A stretch of DNA of 64,000 nucleotides from Parabacteroides acidifaciens. GTDB lineage: Bacteria > Bacteroidota > Bacteroidia > Bacteroidales > Tannerellaceae. The first letter of the stretch is position 1. Every line of letters begins with the position of its first letter. The notes under the pieces were generated by a model. It made no database searches. It saw only the letters and a list, made by a program, of their open reading frames with translations, and was not told the DNA's origin. Positions 17,822-27,052 of this stretch are shown one piece after another. The position numbers and the translations under genes are program-made. The stretch covers positions 6,071 through 70,070 of the forward strand of contig NZ_QREV01000015.1 in the NCBI RefSeq assembly GCF_003363715.1, in the 5' to 3' direction.

Positions 17822-19615
17822 ATGGTTATCGAACAACAGATTACCGGTGCAATCATTGCCGGCATAAAAGAACTGTATGGCGCAGATGTTGCCGCCAGCC
17901 AGGTACAACTGCAAAAAACGAAGAAAGAGTTTAAAGGGCATCTGACCTTAGTTGTATTTCCGTTTCTCCGCATGTCGAAGAAATCACCGGAACAGACAGC
18001 GCAGGAAATCGGCGAATACCTCATCGGGCATGAACCGGCCGTTGCCGAATTTAATGTGATAAAAGGATTCCTGAACCTGACAGTCGCCTGCGCCTGCTGG
18101 ATCGATCTGCTGAATGATATTAACAGCCAACCGACATACGGTATCGTGCCTGTAACGGAACAGTCTCCGTTAGTGATGATCGAATACTCCTCTCCCAACA
18201 CCAACAAACCGCTCCATTTAGGACACGTGCGCAACAACCTGTTGGGCTACAGCCTGTCCGAAATCATGAAGGCAAACGGAAACAAGGTGGTCAAGACCAA
18301 TATCGTCAATGACCGCGGTATCCACATCTGTAAGTCCATGCTGGCCTGGCAGAAATGGGGCAACGGCGTCACTCCCGAAACAGCCGGCAAGAAAGGCGAC
18401 CACCTGATCGGCGATTTCTACGTTCTGTTCAGCAATAAGTTGAAAGAAGAGACAGCCGCCCTCGAAGCAGGCGGCATGACGAAAGAGGAAGCGGAAGCCG
18501 CTTCTCCCCTGATGGCCGAAGCACGCGAGATGCTTCGCAAATGGGAAGCCGGCGACAAGGAAGTACGCGCCCTCTGGGAGATGATGAACAACTGGGTGTA
18601 TGCCGGTTTCGACGAAACTTACAAGATGATGGGTGTTAACTTCGATAAGATCTATTACGAATCGCAAACCTACTTAGAAGGCAAAGGCAAAGTGCTGGAA
18701 GGACTCGATAAAGGCGTCTTCTACCGCCGTGAAGACGGTTCGGTATGGGCCGACCTGACGAAAGACGGTTTGGACGAAAAGCTTCTGCTTCGCGCCGACG
18801 GAACTTCCGTCTACATGACACAGGATATCGGTACTGCCAAACTGCGTTTCGACGACTACCCGATCAATAAGATGATTTATGTTGTCGGCAACGAGCAGAA
18901 CTATCACTTCCAGGTGTTGTCCATCCTGTTAGACAAGTTGGGATTCGAGTTCGGCAAAGGGCTCGTGCACTTCTCCTACGGTATGGTCGAACTGCCGGAA
19001 GGAAAGATGAAGAGCCGCGAAGGAACGGTTGTAGACGCAGACGACCTGATGGCGGAAATGGTGGGTACGGCCCGCGAAATCTCGCAGGAGTTGGGCAAGC
19101 TGGACGAAATGACACCGGAAGAAGCCGAAAACATCGCCCGCATCGTCGGACTCGGTTCCCTGAAATATTTCATTCTGAAAGTCGACCCGCGCAAGAACAT
19201 GACTTTCAATCCGAAAGAATCGATTGACTTCAACGGCAACACAGGTCCGTTCATCCAGTACACCTACGCCCGTATCCGTTCCGTGCTGCGCAAGGCTGCC
19301 GAACAGGGTATCGAACTGCCCGCACAGTTGCCGACAACGACAAACATCTCCGAAAAGGAAGAAAACCTGATCCAGATGACTGCCGACTATGCAGCAACCG
19401 TACGCGAAGCCGGAAAGGAATACAGCCCGGCCCTTATCGCCAACTATACGTACGACCTGGTAAAAGAATACAACCAGTTCTACCACGACTTCTCCATCCT
19501 GCGCGAAGAAAACGAGGAAGTGAAGAAATTCCGCCTTGTCCTCTCCGCTAACGTAGCGAAGGTCGTTAAGTCGGCCATGTCGCTGTTAGGTATCGAGGTT
19601 CCGGAAAGAATGTAA
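17822..19615 (+). CDS. argS: Arginyl-tRNA synthetase
   Basis: Class I aminoacyl-tRNA synthetase that charges tRNA-Arg. The 597-residue length is normal. The HIGH-type motif reads NKPLHLGHVRNN, preceded by IEYSSPNTN. The KMSKS-equivalent region is GKMKSREGTVVDADDL. A C-terminal anticodon-binding (DALR) domain covers about the last 120 residues (FIQYTYARIRSVLRKAAE to LLGIEVPERM). The N-terminal additional domain is present. Two further genes follow closely in the same direction. Confidence 0.97.
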   Translation: MVIEQQITGAIIAGIKELYGADVAASQVQLQKTKKEFKGHLTLVVFPFLRMSKKSPEQTAQEIGEYLIGHEPAVAEFNVIKGFLNLTVACACWIDLLNDINSQPTYGIVPVTEQSPLVMIEYSSPNTNKPLHLGHVRNNLLGYSLSEIMKANGNKVVKTNIVNDRGIHICKSMLAWQKWGNGVTPETAGKKGDHLIGDFYVLFSNKLKEETAALEAGGMTKEEAEAASPLMAEAREMLRKWEAGDKEVRALWEMMNNWVYAGFDETYKMMGVNFDKIYYESQTYLEGKGKVLEGLDKGVFYRREDGSVWADLTKDGLDEKLLLRADGTSVYMTQDIGTAKLRFDDYPINKMIYVVGNEQNYHFQVLSILLDKLGFEFGKGLVHFSYGMVELPEGKMKSREGTVVDADDLMAEMVGTAREISQELGKLDEMTPEEAENIARIVGLGSLKYFILKVDPRKNMTFNPKESIDFNGNTGPFIQYTYARIRSVLRKAAEQGIELPAQLPTTTNISEKEENLIQMTADYAATVREAGKEYSPALIANYTYDLVKEYNQFYHDFSILREENEEVKKFRLVLSANVAKVVKSAMSLLGIEVPERM

Positions 19616-19631
19616 TACGCAGACGACAGCA

Positions 19632-20396
19632 ATGATTAAAAGCTTATACAGAAAGTTAGTGAGCGAGAGACAGCGGATCGCCCTCCATTACGCTCTATAT
19701 AAAATAGAAGCGGTATTACTGAAAGGGGACCGGTACGAATGTTGCTGTTGCGGCAAATCATCCCGCCGTTTCCTCTCTCACGGCAATCTGGGATTGCGCC
19801 GGAACATCAAATGCCCGCATTGCCTTTCTCTGGAACGGACCCGCATTCTTTGTATGTACATCCGGAACGAAGTCTTCAAGGATACGGAGAAACCACTGAA
19901 AGTTCTCCATTTCGCTCCGGTGAAAGGCTTGAAGGACTTTCTGAGACAATCACCTTACGTGGGCGATTACCGGGATGCAGACCTCAATCCGAATGTGGCG
20001 ACTTATCAAGTCGACATCACACAGATTCCTTACGAAGATAATTCGTTCGACCTGATTATCTGTTCCCACATTCTGTATTGCGTGCCGGAAGACCGGAAAG
20101 CCATGCAGGAGATACACCGGGTACTGCGTCCCGGAGGCAGAGCCTTGATTGTAGATACCATCGAGGGCGACACCACCCGTGAACTCGGCCATCTCTCCAA
20201 AAAGGAATTGCAGGAGGTCTACGGAGATGAAGCGACTTGCCGGGTTTACGGACGCGACATCACGGAAATCTTAGGATCTTACGGGCTAAAAGCCAACATT
20301 ATAGACTATGTGAAACAACTTTCACCGGAGTTTATTGAGAAAGAATGCCTATCCGATGCATTCGATGCAGAAATCATTGATTGTATAAAACAATAG
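19632..20396 (+). CDS. Class I SAM-dependent methyltransferase with N-terminal zinc-ribbon-like region
   Basis: A 254-residue protein. A cysteine-rich segment at about residues 36-65 (YECCCCGKSSRRFLSHG, then IKCPHCLSLER) looks like a metal-binding ribbon. A methyltransferase domain of the Methyltransf_11 type follows: LHFAPVKGL, the DADLNP acidic turn, DNSFDLIICSHILYCVPE and EIHRVLRPGGRALIV. The substrate is unknown; zinc-ribbon methyltransferases of this kind can act on RNA, protein or cell-surface sugars. The gene begins 16 bases after argS and ends 1 base before the VIT-family gene, so the three may share a transcript. Confidence 0.82.
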   Translation: MIKSLYRKLVSERQRIALHYALYKIEAVLLKGDRYECCCCGKSSRRFLSHGNLGLRRNIKCPHCLSLERTRILCMYIRNEVFKDTEKPLKVLHFAPVKGLKDFLRQSPYVGDYRDADLNPNVATYQVDITQIPYEDNSFDLIICSHILYCVPEDRKAMQEIHRVLRPGGRALIVDTIEGDTTRELGHLSKKELQEVYGDEATCRVYGRDITEILGSYGLKANIIDYVKQLSPEFIEKECLSDAFDAEIIDCIKQ

Positions 20397-20397
20397 T

Positions 20398-21270
20398 ATG
20401 AATATAGATCAACAAACATACGATGCTCTCCTTCGGTTTCAGCGGAATGAAATCACGGAGAGCATTGTTTATACGAAGTTAGCTGCCGTCGAGAAAAATC
20501 CGGCAAACCGGGATGTATTGCTCCGCATCTCTGCCGATGAAAAAGGGCATTACGCCGTCCTGAAGAAATATACCGGACAGGATGTGGCGCCTTTCAAATG
20601 GAAAATCCTAAAGTACTATCTTCTGGCCCGTATCTTAGGCATTACTTTCGCCATCAAGCTGATGGAAGGAAGCGAGGAAGAGTCCAGAGACGGCTATGCC
20701 GCCTATAAAGATTATCCGGAATTACTGCAGATAGCAAAGGATGAAGACGAGCACGAAGAAAAACTTATTGCCCTGATCAATGAGGAGCGGCTCGAATATA
20801 TGGGGTCCGTCGTGTTGGGGCTGAACGATGCATTGGTGGAATTTACCGGTGCACTGGCCGGTTTTACGCTGGCATTAAGCGATTCGAAACTAATCGCCCT
20901 GACCGGAAGTATTACAGGAATTGCCGCCGCCCTCTCGATGGCTTCGTCCGAATATCTCTCTACAAAATCGGAAGGCGGGGATGGAAAACGTCCTGTAAAG
21001 GCCTCGATCTATACCGGGATCGCATATATTTTCACGGTTATAGCGTTGGTGGCACCGTTCATCTTTATCAGTAATGTATTGGTGGCTTTAGGCGTTATGC
21101 TGGTTTCCGCCTTGTTGATTATCGCCCTGTTCAATTATTACTATTCCGTAGCCAGAAGCGAAAGCTTCCGCAAGCGGTTTACCGAAATGGCCGTATTGAG
21201 TTTCAGCGTTGCAGCACTCAGCTTCCTAATCGGATATGCACTAAAGGTATTTACAGGGATAGAAGCATAA
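20398..21270 (+). CDS. Ferritin-like domain / VIT1-CCC1 family membrane transporter fusion
   Basis: A 290-residue protein. The N-terminal half (about residues 5-130) is a ferritin-like helical bundle with carboxylate/histidine metal motifs: EITESIVYTKLAAVEKNPANR, ISADEKGHYAVLKKY and AKDEDEHEEKLIAL. The C-terminal half is a CCC1/VIT1-type transporter: GLNDALVEFTGALAGFTLAL, ITGIAAALSMASSEYLS, then three further helices. The family exports Fe2+ or Mn2+ (membrane-bound ferritin, MbfA-like). It is likely used against iron overload and peroxide stress (inference). The start lies 1 base after the methyltransferase stop. Confidence 0.88.
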   Translation: MNIDQQTYDALLRFQRNEITESIVYTKLAAVEKNPANRDVLLRISADEKGHYAVLKKYTGQDVAPFKWKILKYYLLARILGITFAIKLMEGSEEESRDGYAAYKDYPELLQIAKDEDEHEEKLIALINEERLEYMGSVVLGLNDALVEFTGALAGFTLALSDSKLIALTGSITGIAAALSMASSEYLSTKSEGGDGKRPVKASIYTGIAYIFTVIALVAPFIFISNVLVALGVMLVSALLIIALFNYYYSVARSESFRKRFTEMAVLSFSVAALSFLIGYALKVFTGIEA

Positions 21271-21289
21271 ATCATCATTTACAGACTCC

Positions 21290-21359
21290 CCAAAAAAGAA
21301 AAGCCCTTCAGCCTTCAGGACAACTCACAGTGTGTGAATGTCTGAAGGCTGAAGGGCTT
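21290..21359 (-). terminator. Terminator of topA (convergent region)
   Basis: A perfect 18-bp inverted repeat: 21301-21318 (starts AAGCCCTTCAGC) pairs with 21342-21359. Read on the minus strand it is followed by TTTTCTTTTTT, so it serves topA. It may also stop transcripts from the converging argS cluster. Confidence 0.9.
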
Positions 21360-21376
21360 AATTATGATCTTTATTA

Positions 21377-23731
21377 TTACGCTTTCTTTTTACGTGTTGT
21401 CTTCTTACCAGTCGCCGGTTTCTCAGCAGCATCAGCGATGATCTTTTTACAATCGTCCAATGTCAGGGCAGTCGGGTCTGTAACCGTCTTAGGAATGCGA
21501 TAGTTCGCTTTCTGATAAGAGATATAGGGACCGAAACGACCGTTCAGGATTTCCATTTCCGGATCTTCTTCAAATTTCTTGATGAAACGCTGTTCGTCTT
21601 TCTTCCGCTTCTCGTCGATCAAAGTGATCGCCTCTTCGGGAGTGATCGTCAACGGATTCAGGTCTTTCGGAATGGAAACAAACTTGCCGTCATGGCGGAT
21701 AAACGGACCGAAGCGACCGATAGCCGCAACCATCACTTTTCCTTCGTATTCACCGATCGTACGGGGCAGGTCGAAAAGCTTCAGAGCCTCTTCCAACGTA
21801 ATCGTATCGATAGACTGTCCTTTCAGCAAAGAGGCGAACTGAGGTTTTGGAGCTTCCTTATCCTCCGTATGGGCAACGCCGATCTGAACAACAGGACCAT
21901 AACGGCCGATCTTCACAAATACCGGATTACCGCTCTTCGGATCAATACCCAACTGACGTTCCCCGACCTTATGTTCCGTCTTAACAGCAGCCGTAGCTTC
22001 CACGATCGGATGGAATATCTTATAAAACTTGTCAATCGCTTTTGTCCAAACCAACTCGCCGTCTGCCACTGAGTCAAATTCCTTTTCTACGCTGGCGGTA
22101 AAGTTATAATCCAACACATCCGGGAAATACTCCATCAGGAAGTCGTTTACCACTGTACCGATATCGGTCGGCATCAATTTATTGCGATCCGCACCGACAA
22201 TCTCTGTCTTTTCTGCCTCCTTGATCTTTCCTTTTGACAGCGTAATAACCGTATAGGCGCGTTCCGTACCTTCCTTATCTCCTTTCACCACATATTCGCG
22301 GTTCTGGATGGTCTGGATAGTCGGGGCATAGGTAGAAGGACGTCCGATACCGAGTTCTTCCAGACGGCGGACCAGGCTGGCTTCCGTGTAACGCGGCGGA
22401 CGCTGTGTGAAACGTTCCGTTGCCACAATATCTTTCAACGACAGGACTTCATGCAGTTTTACCGGAGGGAGCAGGCCGTTGTCCTGTTCTTTATCCTTTT
22501 CCACATCATCGTCGTTGCTTTCCATATATACCTGAAGGAAACCTTCGAAGCTGATCACTTCGCCAACAGCGACAAAACGTTCCGTCTGTCCGCTGATTCC
22601 GACCGAAATAGTCGTGCGTTCCAGTTCGGCATCCGCCATCTGGCAGGCAATCGTGCGCTTGCGGATCAACTCGTACAGTTTCTTTTCCTGCGGGGAGTTG
22701 CCGGCTTCCACGTTACTGATATAGGTCGGACGGATTGCTTCGTGCGCCTCCTGTGCACCTTTGCTCTTCGTATGGTATTGGCGGAATTTGTAATATTTCT
22801 CGCCGTATGTATCTAAAATAGCTTCTTTCGCAGTTCCCAATGCCAAGTCACTCAGGTTTACCGAGTCGGTACGCATATAAGTGATCAATCCGGATTCATA
22901 TAAACGCTGCGCGATCATCATGGTCTGCGAAACGGAATATCCTAATTTACGGGCAGCCTCCTGTTGCAAGGTTGAAGTGGTAAAAGGAGGCGCAGGCGAT
23001 TTCTTTACTGGTTTGGTAGTAATATCGTCAATGGTAAACGAAGCGCTCTTGCAGGATTCCAGGAAAACTTCCACCTCTTTCTTATCCTTCAAACGGCGGT
23101 TCAGTTCGGCTTTCAGTACCGTTGTCCCGTCGGGCAGGATAAAATTGGCAATCACACGGTAAGCGGCTTCGCTGACAAAATCGTTAATCTCGCGCTCACG
23201 TTCCACAATCAGGCGGACAGCCACCGACTGCACACGTCCGGCAGACAGGGCGGGCTTCACCTTGCGCCAAAGGATCGGCGAAAGCTCAAAACCCACGATA
23301 CGGTCCAGCACACGGCGTGCCTGCTGGGCGTTCACCAGATTAATATCAATATCGCGCGGTGTTTCAATAGCATGCAAAATAGCATTCTTGGTAATTTCAT
23401 GAAAGACGATACGTTTCGTTTTCTCCGGCTTCAAGCCCAATACTTCATACAGGTGCCAGGAGATCGCTTCCCCCTCACGGTCCTCATCGGATGCGAGCCA
23501 TACCTGTTCAGCAGACTTAGCTTCGGACTTCAGTTCACTGACCAGCTTCTTCTTGTCGGCAGGCACTACATACTGCGGAGCATAATCGTGCTCGATATCA
23601 ATACTGAACTCTTTCGTCTTCAGATCGCGGATGTGGCCGTAACTTGACATGACCTTGTAATCTTTTCCGAGGAACTTTTCAATGGTTTTTGCCTTAGCGG
23701 GTGACTCCACTATTACCAGATTCTTTTGCAT
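21377..23731 (-). CDS. topA: DNA topoisomerase I
   Basis: Type IA topoisomerase that relaxes negative supercoils. It starts with the Toprim domain (LVIVESPAKAKTIEKFLG, SDEDREGEAISWHLYE). The catalytic tyrosine lies in SGLITYMRTDSVNLS, and the helix-hairpin region ARRVLDRIVGFELSPILW is present. The 784-residue length is typical of Bacteroidetes. The C-terminus has repeated GRFGPF/GRYGPV units (KIGRYGPVVQIG, AIGRFGPFIRHDG, LNGRFGPYISY) instead of cysteine zinc fingers, and ends in a lysine-rich tail. Monocistronic, with a strong terminator. Confidence 0.96.
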   Translation of the reverse strand: MQKNLVIVESPAKAKTIEKFLGKDYKVMSSYGHIRDLKTKEFSIDIEHDYAPQYVVPADKKKLVSELKSEAKSAEQVWLASDEDREGEAISWHLYEVLGLKPEKTKRIVFHEITKNAILHAIETPRDIDINLVNAQQARRVLDRIVGFELSPILWRKVKPALSAGRVQSVAVRLIVEREREINDFVSEAAYRVIANFILPDGTTVLKAELNRRLKDKKEVEVFLESCKSASFTIDDITTKPVKKSPAPPFTTSTLQQEAARKLGYSVSQTMMIAQRLYESGLITYMRTDSVNLSDLALGTAKEAILDTYGEKYYKFRQYHTKSKGAQEAHEAIRPTYISNVEAGNSPQEKKLYELIRKRTIACQMADAELERTTISVGISGQTERFVAVGEVISFEGFLQVYMESNDDDVEKDKEQDNGLLPPVKLHEVLSLKDIVATERFTQRPPRYTEASLVRRLEELGIGRPSTYAPTIQTIQNREYVVKGDKEGTERAYTVITLSKGKIKEAEKTEIVGADRNKLMPTDIGTVVNDFLMEYFPDVLDYNFTASVEKEFDSVADGELVWTKAIDKFYKIFHPIVEATAAVKTEHKVGERQLGIDPKSGNPVFVKIGRYGPVVQIGVAHTEDKEAPKPQFASLLKGQSIDTITLEEALKLFDLPRTIGEYEGKVMVAAIGRFGPFIRHDGKFVSIPKDLNPLTITPEEAITLIDEKRKKDEQRFIKKFEEDPEMEILNGRFGPYISYQKANYRIPKTVTDPTALTLDDCKKIIADAAEKPATGKKTTRKKKA

Positions 23732-23761
23732 AATAACGTCTTATCTATTTGAAATCGGGTG

Positions 23762-23769
23762 CAAACTTA
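23762..23769 (-). promoter_or_regulatory. -7 box of topA
   Basis: TAAGTTTG on the minus strand matches TAnnTTTG, about 30 bases upstream of the topA ATG. Confidence 0.45.
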
Positions 23770-23854
23770 CACAAATAATTAACGTAACCGTACATCAGCC
23801 ACAAAAAAACAGTTTTTTTAAACTGTATTATAATGTATAGAAGGCTATCTGATA

Positions 23855-23862
23855 TATCTTTG
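23855..23862 (+). promoter_or_regulatory. -7 box upstream of TPR gene
   Basis: TATCTTTG matches TAnnTTTG and lies 27 bases before the ATG at 23890. It overlaps the longer reading frame that begins at 23833, so that longer start is unlikely. Confidence 0.5.
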
Positions 23863-23889
23863 TTGCTTATTTGTTATAAATGTTACACG

Positions 23890-24153
23890 ATGGAAACTAT
23901 TAAACAACTTATTACCGATGGTAAAACAGATGAAGCCATTCGTTTGTTGGATGAATACATAGAAAAAAACGCTTTATCGGATGAAGCTTACTACTTGCGC
24001 GGCAATGCCTACCGCAAGAAAGGCGATGTCCGCCAGGCCCTCAACAACTATCTCACCGCCATCGACCTGAACCCCGACAGCCCCGCCCAAATCGCTCACA
24101 ATCAGCTGATCTCTATCATGAACTTCTACAATAAGGATATGTTCAATCAGTAA
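23890..24153 (+). CDS. Small tetratricopeptide repeat protein
   Basis: An 87-residue protein made almost entirely of two TPR units: ETIKQLITDGKTDEAIRLLDEYIEKN, then SDEAYYLRGNAYRKKGDVRQALNNYLTAIDLNPDS. No signal peptide, so it is probably a cytoplasmic protein-interaction module. I chose the ATG at 23890 over the upstream frame opening because the -7 box lies between them. Small TPR proteins of this size are common in Bacteroidetes; the partner is unknown. Confidence 0.75.
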   Translation: METIKQLITDGKTDEAIRLLDEYIEKNALSDEAYYLRGNAYRKKGDVRQALNNYLTAIDLNPDSPAQIAHNQLISIMNFYNKDMFNQ

Positions 24154-24198
24154 AAATATTTTTTTTTGATTTTGCTTAAGAAAGAATAGGTTGTAAGG

Positions 24199-24230
24199 AT
24201 TTATTTGCATACTTTTACCTGCAAATAAAT
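24199..24230 (+). promoter_or_regulatory. Inverted repeat upstream of ORF6N gene
   Basis: ATTTATTTGCA and TGCAAATAAAT form a perfect 11-bp inverted repeat with a 10-base spacer, ending 26 bases before the ORF6N start. Geometry fits a dimeric DNA-binding protein site. The downstream protein has a DNA-binding-type ORF6N domain, so autoregulation is a possible reading (inference). Confidence 0.45.
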
Positions 24231-24256
24231 TTATTCTTAACCATAAATATCAAACT

Positions 24257-24850
24257 ATGGAACCTACACTTATCGAAAGTAAGATTTATGAAATACGCGG
24301 CCAGCGTGTAATGCTGGATAAAGACTTGGCTGATCTCTATGCCGTGGAAACAAAAAATCTAAACAAGGCAGTCAAACGTAATCCTGACAGATTTCCTCCG
24401 GATTTTATGTTTCAGCTTACCGAAGAGGAATTTAATCATTTGAGGTTCCATTTTGGAACCTCAAGTTGGGGCGGCTCTCGATATATGCCGTATGCTTTTA
24501 CCGAACAGGGAGTTGCAATGTTATCCGGCATACTACGCTCTCCTATTGCCGTACAGGTAAATATCAATATTATGCGCGCTTTCGTAAAAGTAAGACAATA
24601 TGCCTTCTCTTCACCTATCAATCAAGCTGAATTGCTTCAGCTTAAAGAACAGATAAAACTTATTTTATCCCGACAATCCGAAATGGACGATGATATAGAA
24701 AGTCTGAATAAAGACCAGGAAACTAATGACCAGCTATTTGAAGAGATTATAAAATCCATCGCCGACATAAATTTGAGGTTACAACTTAAAACAACAAAAC
24801 TGGATCGAATCAGAGTTAAGGGATATTTAAAATATGAATCAGATAAATAG
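24257..24850 (+). CDS. ORF6N domain-containing protein
   Basis: A 197-residue protein with an N-terminal ORF6N domain (residues 1-115): [58 protein letters not shown] and [13 protein letters not shown] coiled-coil tail follows ([12 protein letters not shown] to [12 protein letters not shown]). ORF6N is a putative DNA-binding domain of phage and mobile-element proteins, and also occurs as stand-alone chromosomal genes in Bacteroidetes. No phage genes lie nearby. A perfect inverted repeat precedes it. The biological role is unknown. Confidence 0.82.
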   Translation: MEPTLIESKIYEIRGQRVMLDKDLADLYAVETKNLNKAVKRNPDRFPPDFMFQLTEEEFNHLRFHFGTSSWGGSRYMPYAFTEQGVAMLSGILRSPIAVQVNINIMRAFVKVRQYAFSSPINQAELLQLKEQIKLILSRQSEMDDDIESLNKDQETNDQLFEEIIKSIADINLRLQLKTTKLDRIRVKGYLKYESDK

Positions 24851-24855
24851 TCAGT

Positions 24856-24889
24856 AAAAAAGGCCATATCTATCGCAGATACAGCCTTT
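24856..24889 (-). terminator. Terminator of nagB
   Basis: On the minus strand: GAAAGGC, inner TATCT-gcgat-AGATA, GCC, then TTTTTT. It lies about 40 bases beyond the nagB stop and ends close to the convergent ORF6N gene. Confidence 0.75.
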
Positions 24890-24927
24890 CACTCTTAATC
24901 AAAACTTATTATGGTATAATAAAAATC

Positions 24928-25740
24928 TTATTTCAGCAAAGAACAGGGACAAAGATTGTCTTTCTCGATGTCTTTGAAGTAATTGTATGTGCCGACTTTA
25001 ATTTCTGCACAGGCAGCTTCGTCGGCAACGATGATGCCTTTCGGGTGCATCTGCAAGGCGGTGATTGTCCACATCTGGTTGACAGCGCCTTCCACAGCCT
25101 GCTGCAAAGCACGAGCCTTGTTGTGACCGTTTACCATGATCAATACTTCTTTTGCATCCAACACAGTACCCACACCAACCGTAACGGAAGTCTTCGGCAC
25201 CTTGTTTACGTCGTTGTCGAAGAAACGGGAGTTAGCGATGATCGTATCTGTAGTCAGAGACTTAACGCGAGTACGTGAAACCAGAGAAGAACCCGGTTCA
25301 TTAAAAGCGATATGCCCGTCAGGACCAATGCCGCCCAGGAACAGGTCTACACCGCCTACGGCTTTCATCTTGGCCTCATAAGCTGCACATTCCGCTTCCA
25401 GATCTTCTGCGTTACCGTTCAGGATATTGACATTCTCCGGCTTGATATCGATATGGCTGAAGAAGTTGTTCCACATGAAAGAATGATAGCTTTCAGGATG
25501 ATCTTTCGGCAAGCCGACATACTCATCCATATTGAAAGTGATGATATTCTGGAAAGAGATCACTCCCTGTTTGTTCAGTTCGATCAGGTTCTTATACATG
25601 CCTAAAGGAGAAGAGCCGGTAGGCAAGCCCAATACAAATGGTTTCTCTGCTGTTGGATTAGCTTTCTTAATCTTTGCAGCTACATAATTGGCAGCCCACT
25701 TTGAGAGTTGCTCGTAATCAGGTTCAATAATTAGTCTCAT
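24928..25740 (-). CDS. nagB: Glucosamine-6-phosphate deaminase
   Basis: Converts glucosamine-6-phosphate to fructose-6-phosphate and ammonia, feeding amino sugars into glycolysis. The 270-residue length matches E. coli NagB. Active-site segments are [13 protein letters not shown] (phosphate loop), [10 protein letters not shown] (catalytic aspartate) and [17 protein letters not shown] (Asp, His and Glu). Monocistronic here, with a terminator. In a mucin- or host-glycan-using gut bacterium it would serve N-acetylglucosamine use and cell-wall recycling (inference). Confidence 0.96.
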   Translation of the reverse strand: MRLIIEPDYEQLSKWAANYVAAKIKKANPTAEKPFVLGLPTGSSPLGMYKNLIELNKQGVISFQNIITFNMDEYVGLPKDHPESYHSFMWNNFFSHIDIKPENVNILNGNAEDLEAECAAYEAKMKAVGGVDLFLGGIGPDGHIAFNEPGSSLVSRTRVKSLTTDTIIANSRFFDNDVNKVPKTSVTVGVGTVLDAKEVLIMVNGHNKARALQQAVEGAVNQMWTITALQMHPKGIIVADEAACAEIKVGTYNYFKDIEKDNLCPCSLLK

Positions 25741-25815
25741 AATGCTTTTTTTAATTTAGTTCTTTCGTTCCTAAAAGTAATATCTTTATTCTTTCCAACC
25801 AAGAATTTTCAATTC

Positions 25816-27012
25816 TCAATTCTCTTTTTTCAATTTTTCAGCCATTGCTTCTCCCAAAGCCCAGCACTCTGCATATTTATCAGCATTCAAAGCCTGCTTT
25901 TGCTCGACCGGAACACCGACAACTTCCCATTTCATCTTCTCGCCGAAAGCAGCCAGATTCTTTACTGCCGCACCCGCCCAGGTGAAAGAGCCGAAATATC
26001 CGTACAGACGGTTCTTCACTTCGCGCGTTTCGATCTTATCGAGGATCGATTCTATTTCTGGGAACAGGCGGTTGCTGTAAGTCGGACTACCGATGATCAG
26101 GCCTTTATACTTGAAAATATCTTTCAACACATAAGAAGCGGGGCTTTTGCTGACATTGTGCATCACGATGTTCTTCACACCGTTCGCAGCTAAAGATGCT
26201 GCAATCGCTTCTGCCATCTGCTCGGTATTGCCATACATACTGCCATATACGATCGCGACACCATCTTCACCTTCATAACGGCTCATGCGGTCATAGATAT
26301 CAATCGCTTTTGCCGCATATTCACGCCACACCGGGCCATGAGTCGAACAGATCGTCTGGATATCCAACGCCGACAGTTTCTGCAAAGCACGCTGCACGGG
26401 ATTTCCATATTTACCGACAATATTGGAATAATAGCGGATCATCTCCTCCCAATAATGTTCCACATTCATTTCCGAATCGATCACACCGCCGTCCAATGTC
26501 CCGTACGTCCCGAAAGCATCTGCCGAAAAAAGGATTTTATCCGTCGAATCATAAGTGACCATCACCTCCGGCCAGTGCACCATCGGAGCCATATAGAATG
26601 ACAACTGATGACGGCCTATGCTCAACGTATCGCCTTCTTTCACTTCATACAACCCGGTTGTAATGTTATGATAGCCGGCCAACATTCCGAAAGTCTGCTT
26701 GTTCCCGATGATCTGCACATCCGGATATTGCTGGCGCAACAAACGGATACTGCCCGCATGATCGGGTTCCATATGGTTCACGATCAGATAGTCCAAAGAA
26801 CGTCCGTCAAGTGCATCCGCAATCTTTTTCAGGAAAATATCGGAATAACATACATCCACCGTATCGACCAGGACCGTCTTTTCGTCCACGATCAGATAGG
26901 AATTATAAGACACACCGTAAGGCAAAGGCCACATATTCTCAAAAAGAGCTTTCTGCCGGTCGTTTACACCTACGTAGTAAACTTTATCTGCTATTTCTTT
27001 TAATTTGTACAT
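25816..27012 (-). CDS. FprA-family A-type flavoprotein (flavodiiron protein)
   Basis: A 398-residue flavodiiron protein that reduces O2 or NO, protecting anaerobes. The metallo-beta-lactamase-like domain (residues 1-245) has diiron ligands in IVNHMEPDHAGS (HxExDH) and in later histidines (MVHWPEV, CSTHGPVW). A flavodoxin domain starts at about residue 250 with VAIVYGSMYGNTEQMAEAIA. The electron donor (rubredoxin or NADH oxidoreductase) is not adjacent. It lies 36 bases downstream of lgt on the same strand, with an AT-rich short repeat between. Confidence 0.93.
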   Translation of the reverse strand: MYKLKEIADKVYYVGVNDRQKALFENMWPLPYGVSYNSYLIVDEKTVLVDTVDVCYSDIFLKKIADALDGRSLDYLIVNHMEPDHAGSIRLLRQQYPDVQIIGNKQTFGMLAGYHNITTGLYEVKEGDTLSIGRHQLSFYMAPMVHWPEVMVTYDSTDKILFSADAFGTYGTLDGGVIDSEMNVEHYWEEMIRYYSNIVGKYGNPVQRALQKLSALDIQTICSTHGPVWREYAAKAIDIYDRMSRYEGEDGVAIVYGSMYGNTEQMAEAIAASLAANGVKNIVMHNVSKSPASYVLKDIFKYKGLIIGSPTYSNRLFPEIESILDKIETREVKNRLYGYFGSFTWAGAAVKNLAAFGEKMKWEVVGVPVEQKQALNADKYAECWALGEAMAEKLKKEN

Positions 27013-27017
27013 CTTGT

Positions 27018-27052
27018 TAATTGAAAGTTGAAAATTGAAAATTGAAAGTTAA
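27018..27052. repeat. AT-rich GAAAGTTGAAAATT-type short direct repeat
   Basis: Tandem variants of TTGAAAGTTGAAAATTGAAA fill the gap between lgt and the flavoprotein gene. Similar strings occur at 10219-10245, 14556-14580, 25803-25823, 43067-43097 and 45883-45906, always at gene ends or starts. Confidence 0.65.

Noticed and set aside
17422-18237. 271-residue minus-strand ORF across HU and the start of argS
   Set aside because: It is the shadow of two clear genes on the plus strand and matches nothing recognisable.
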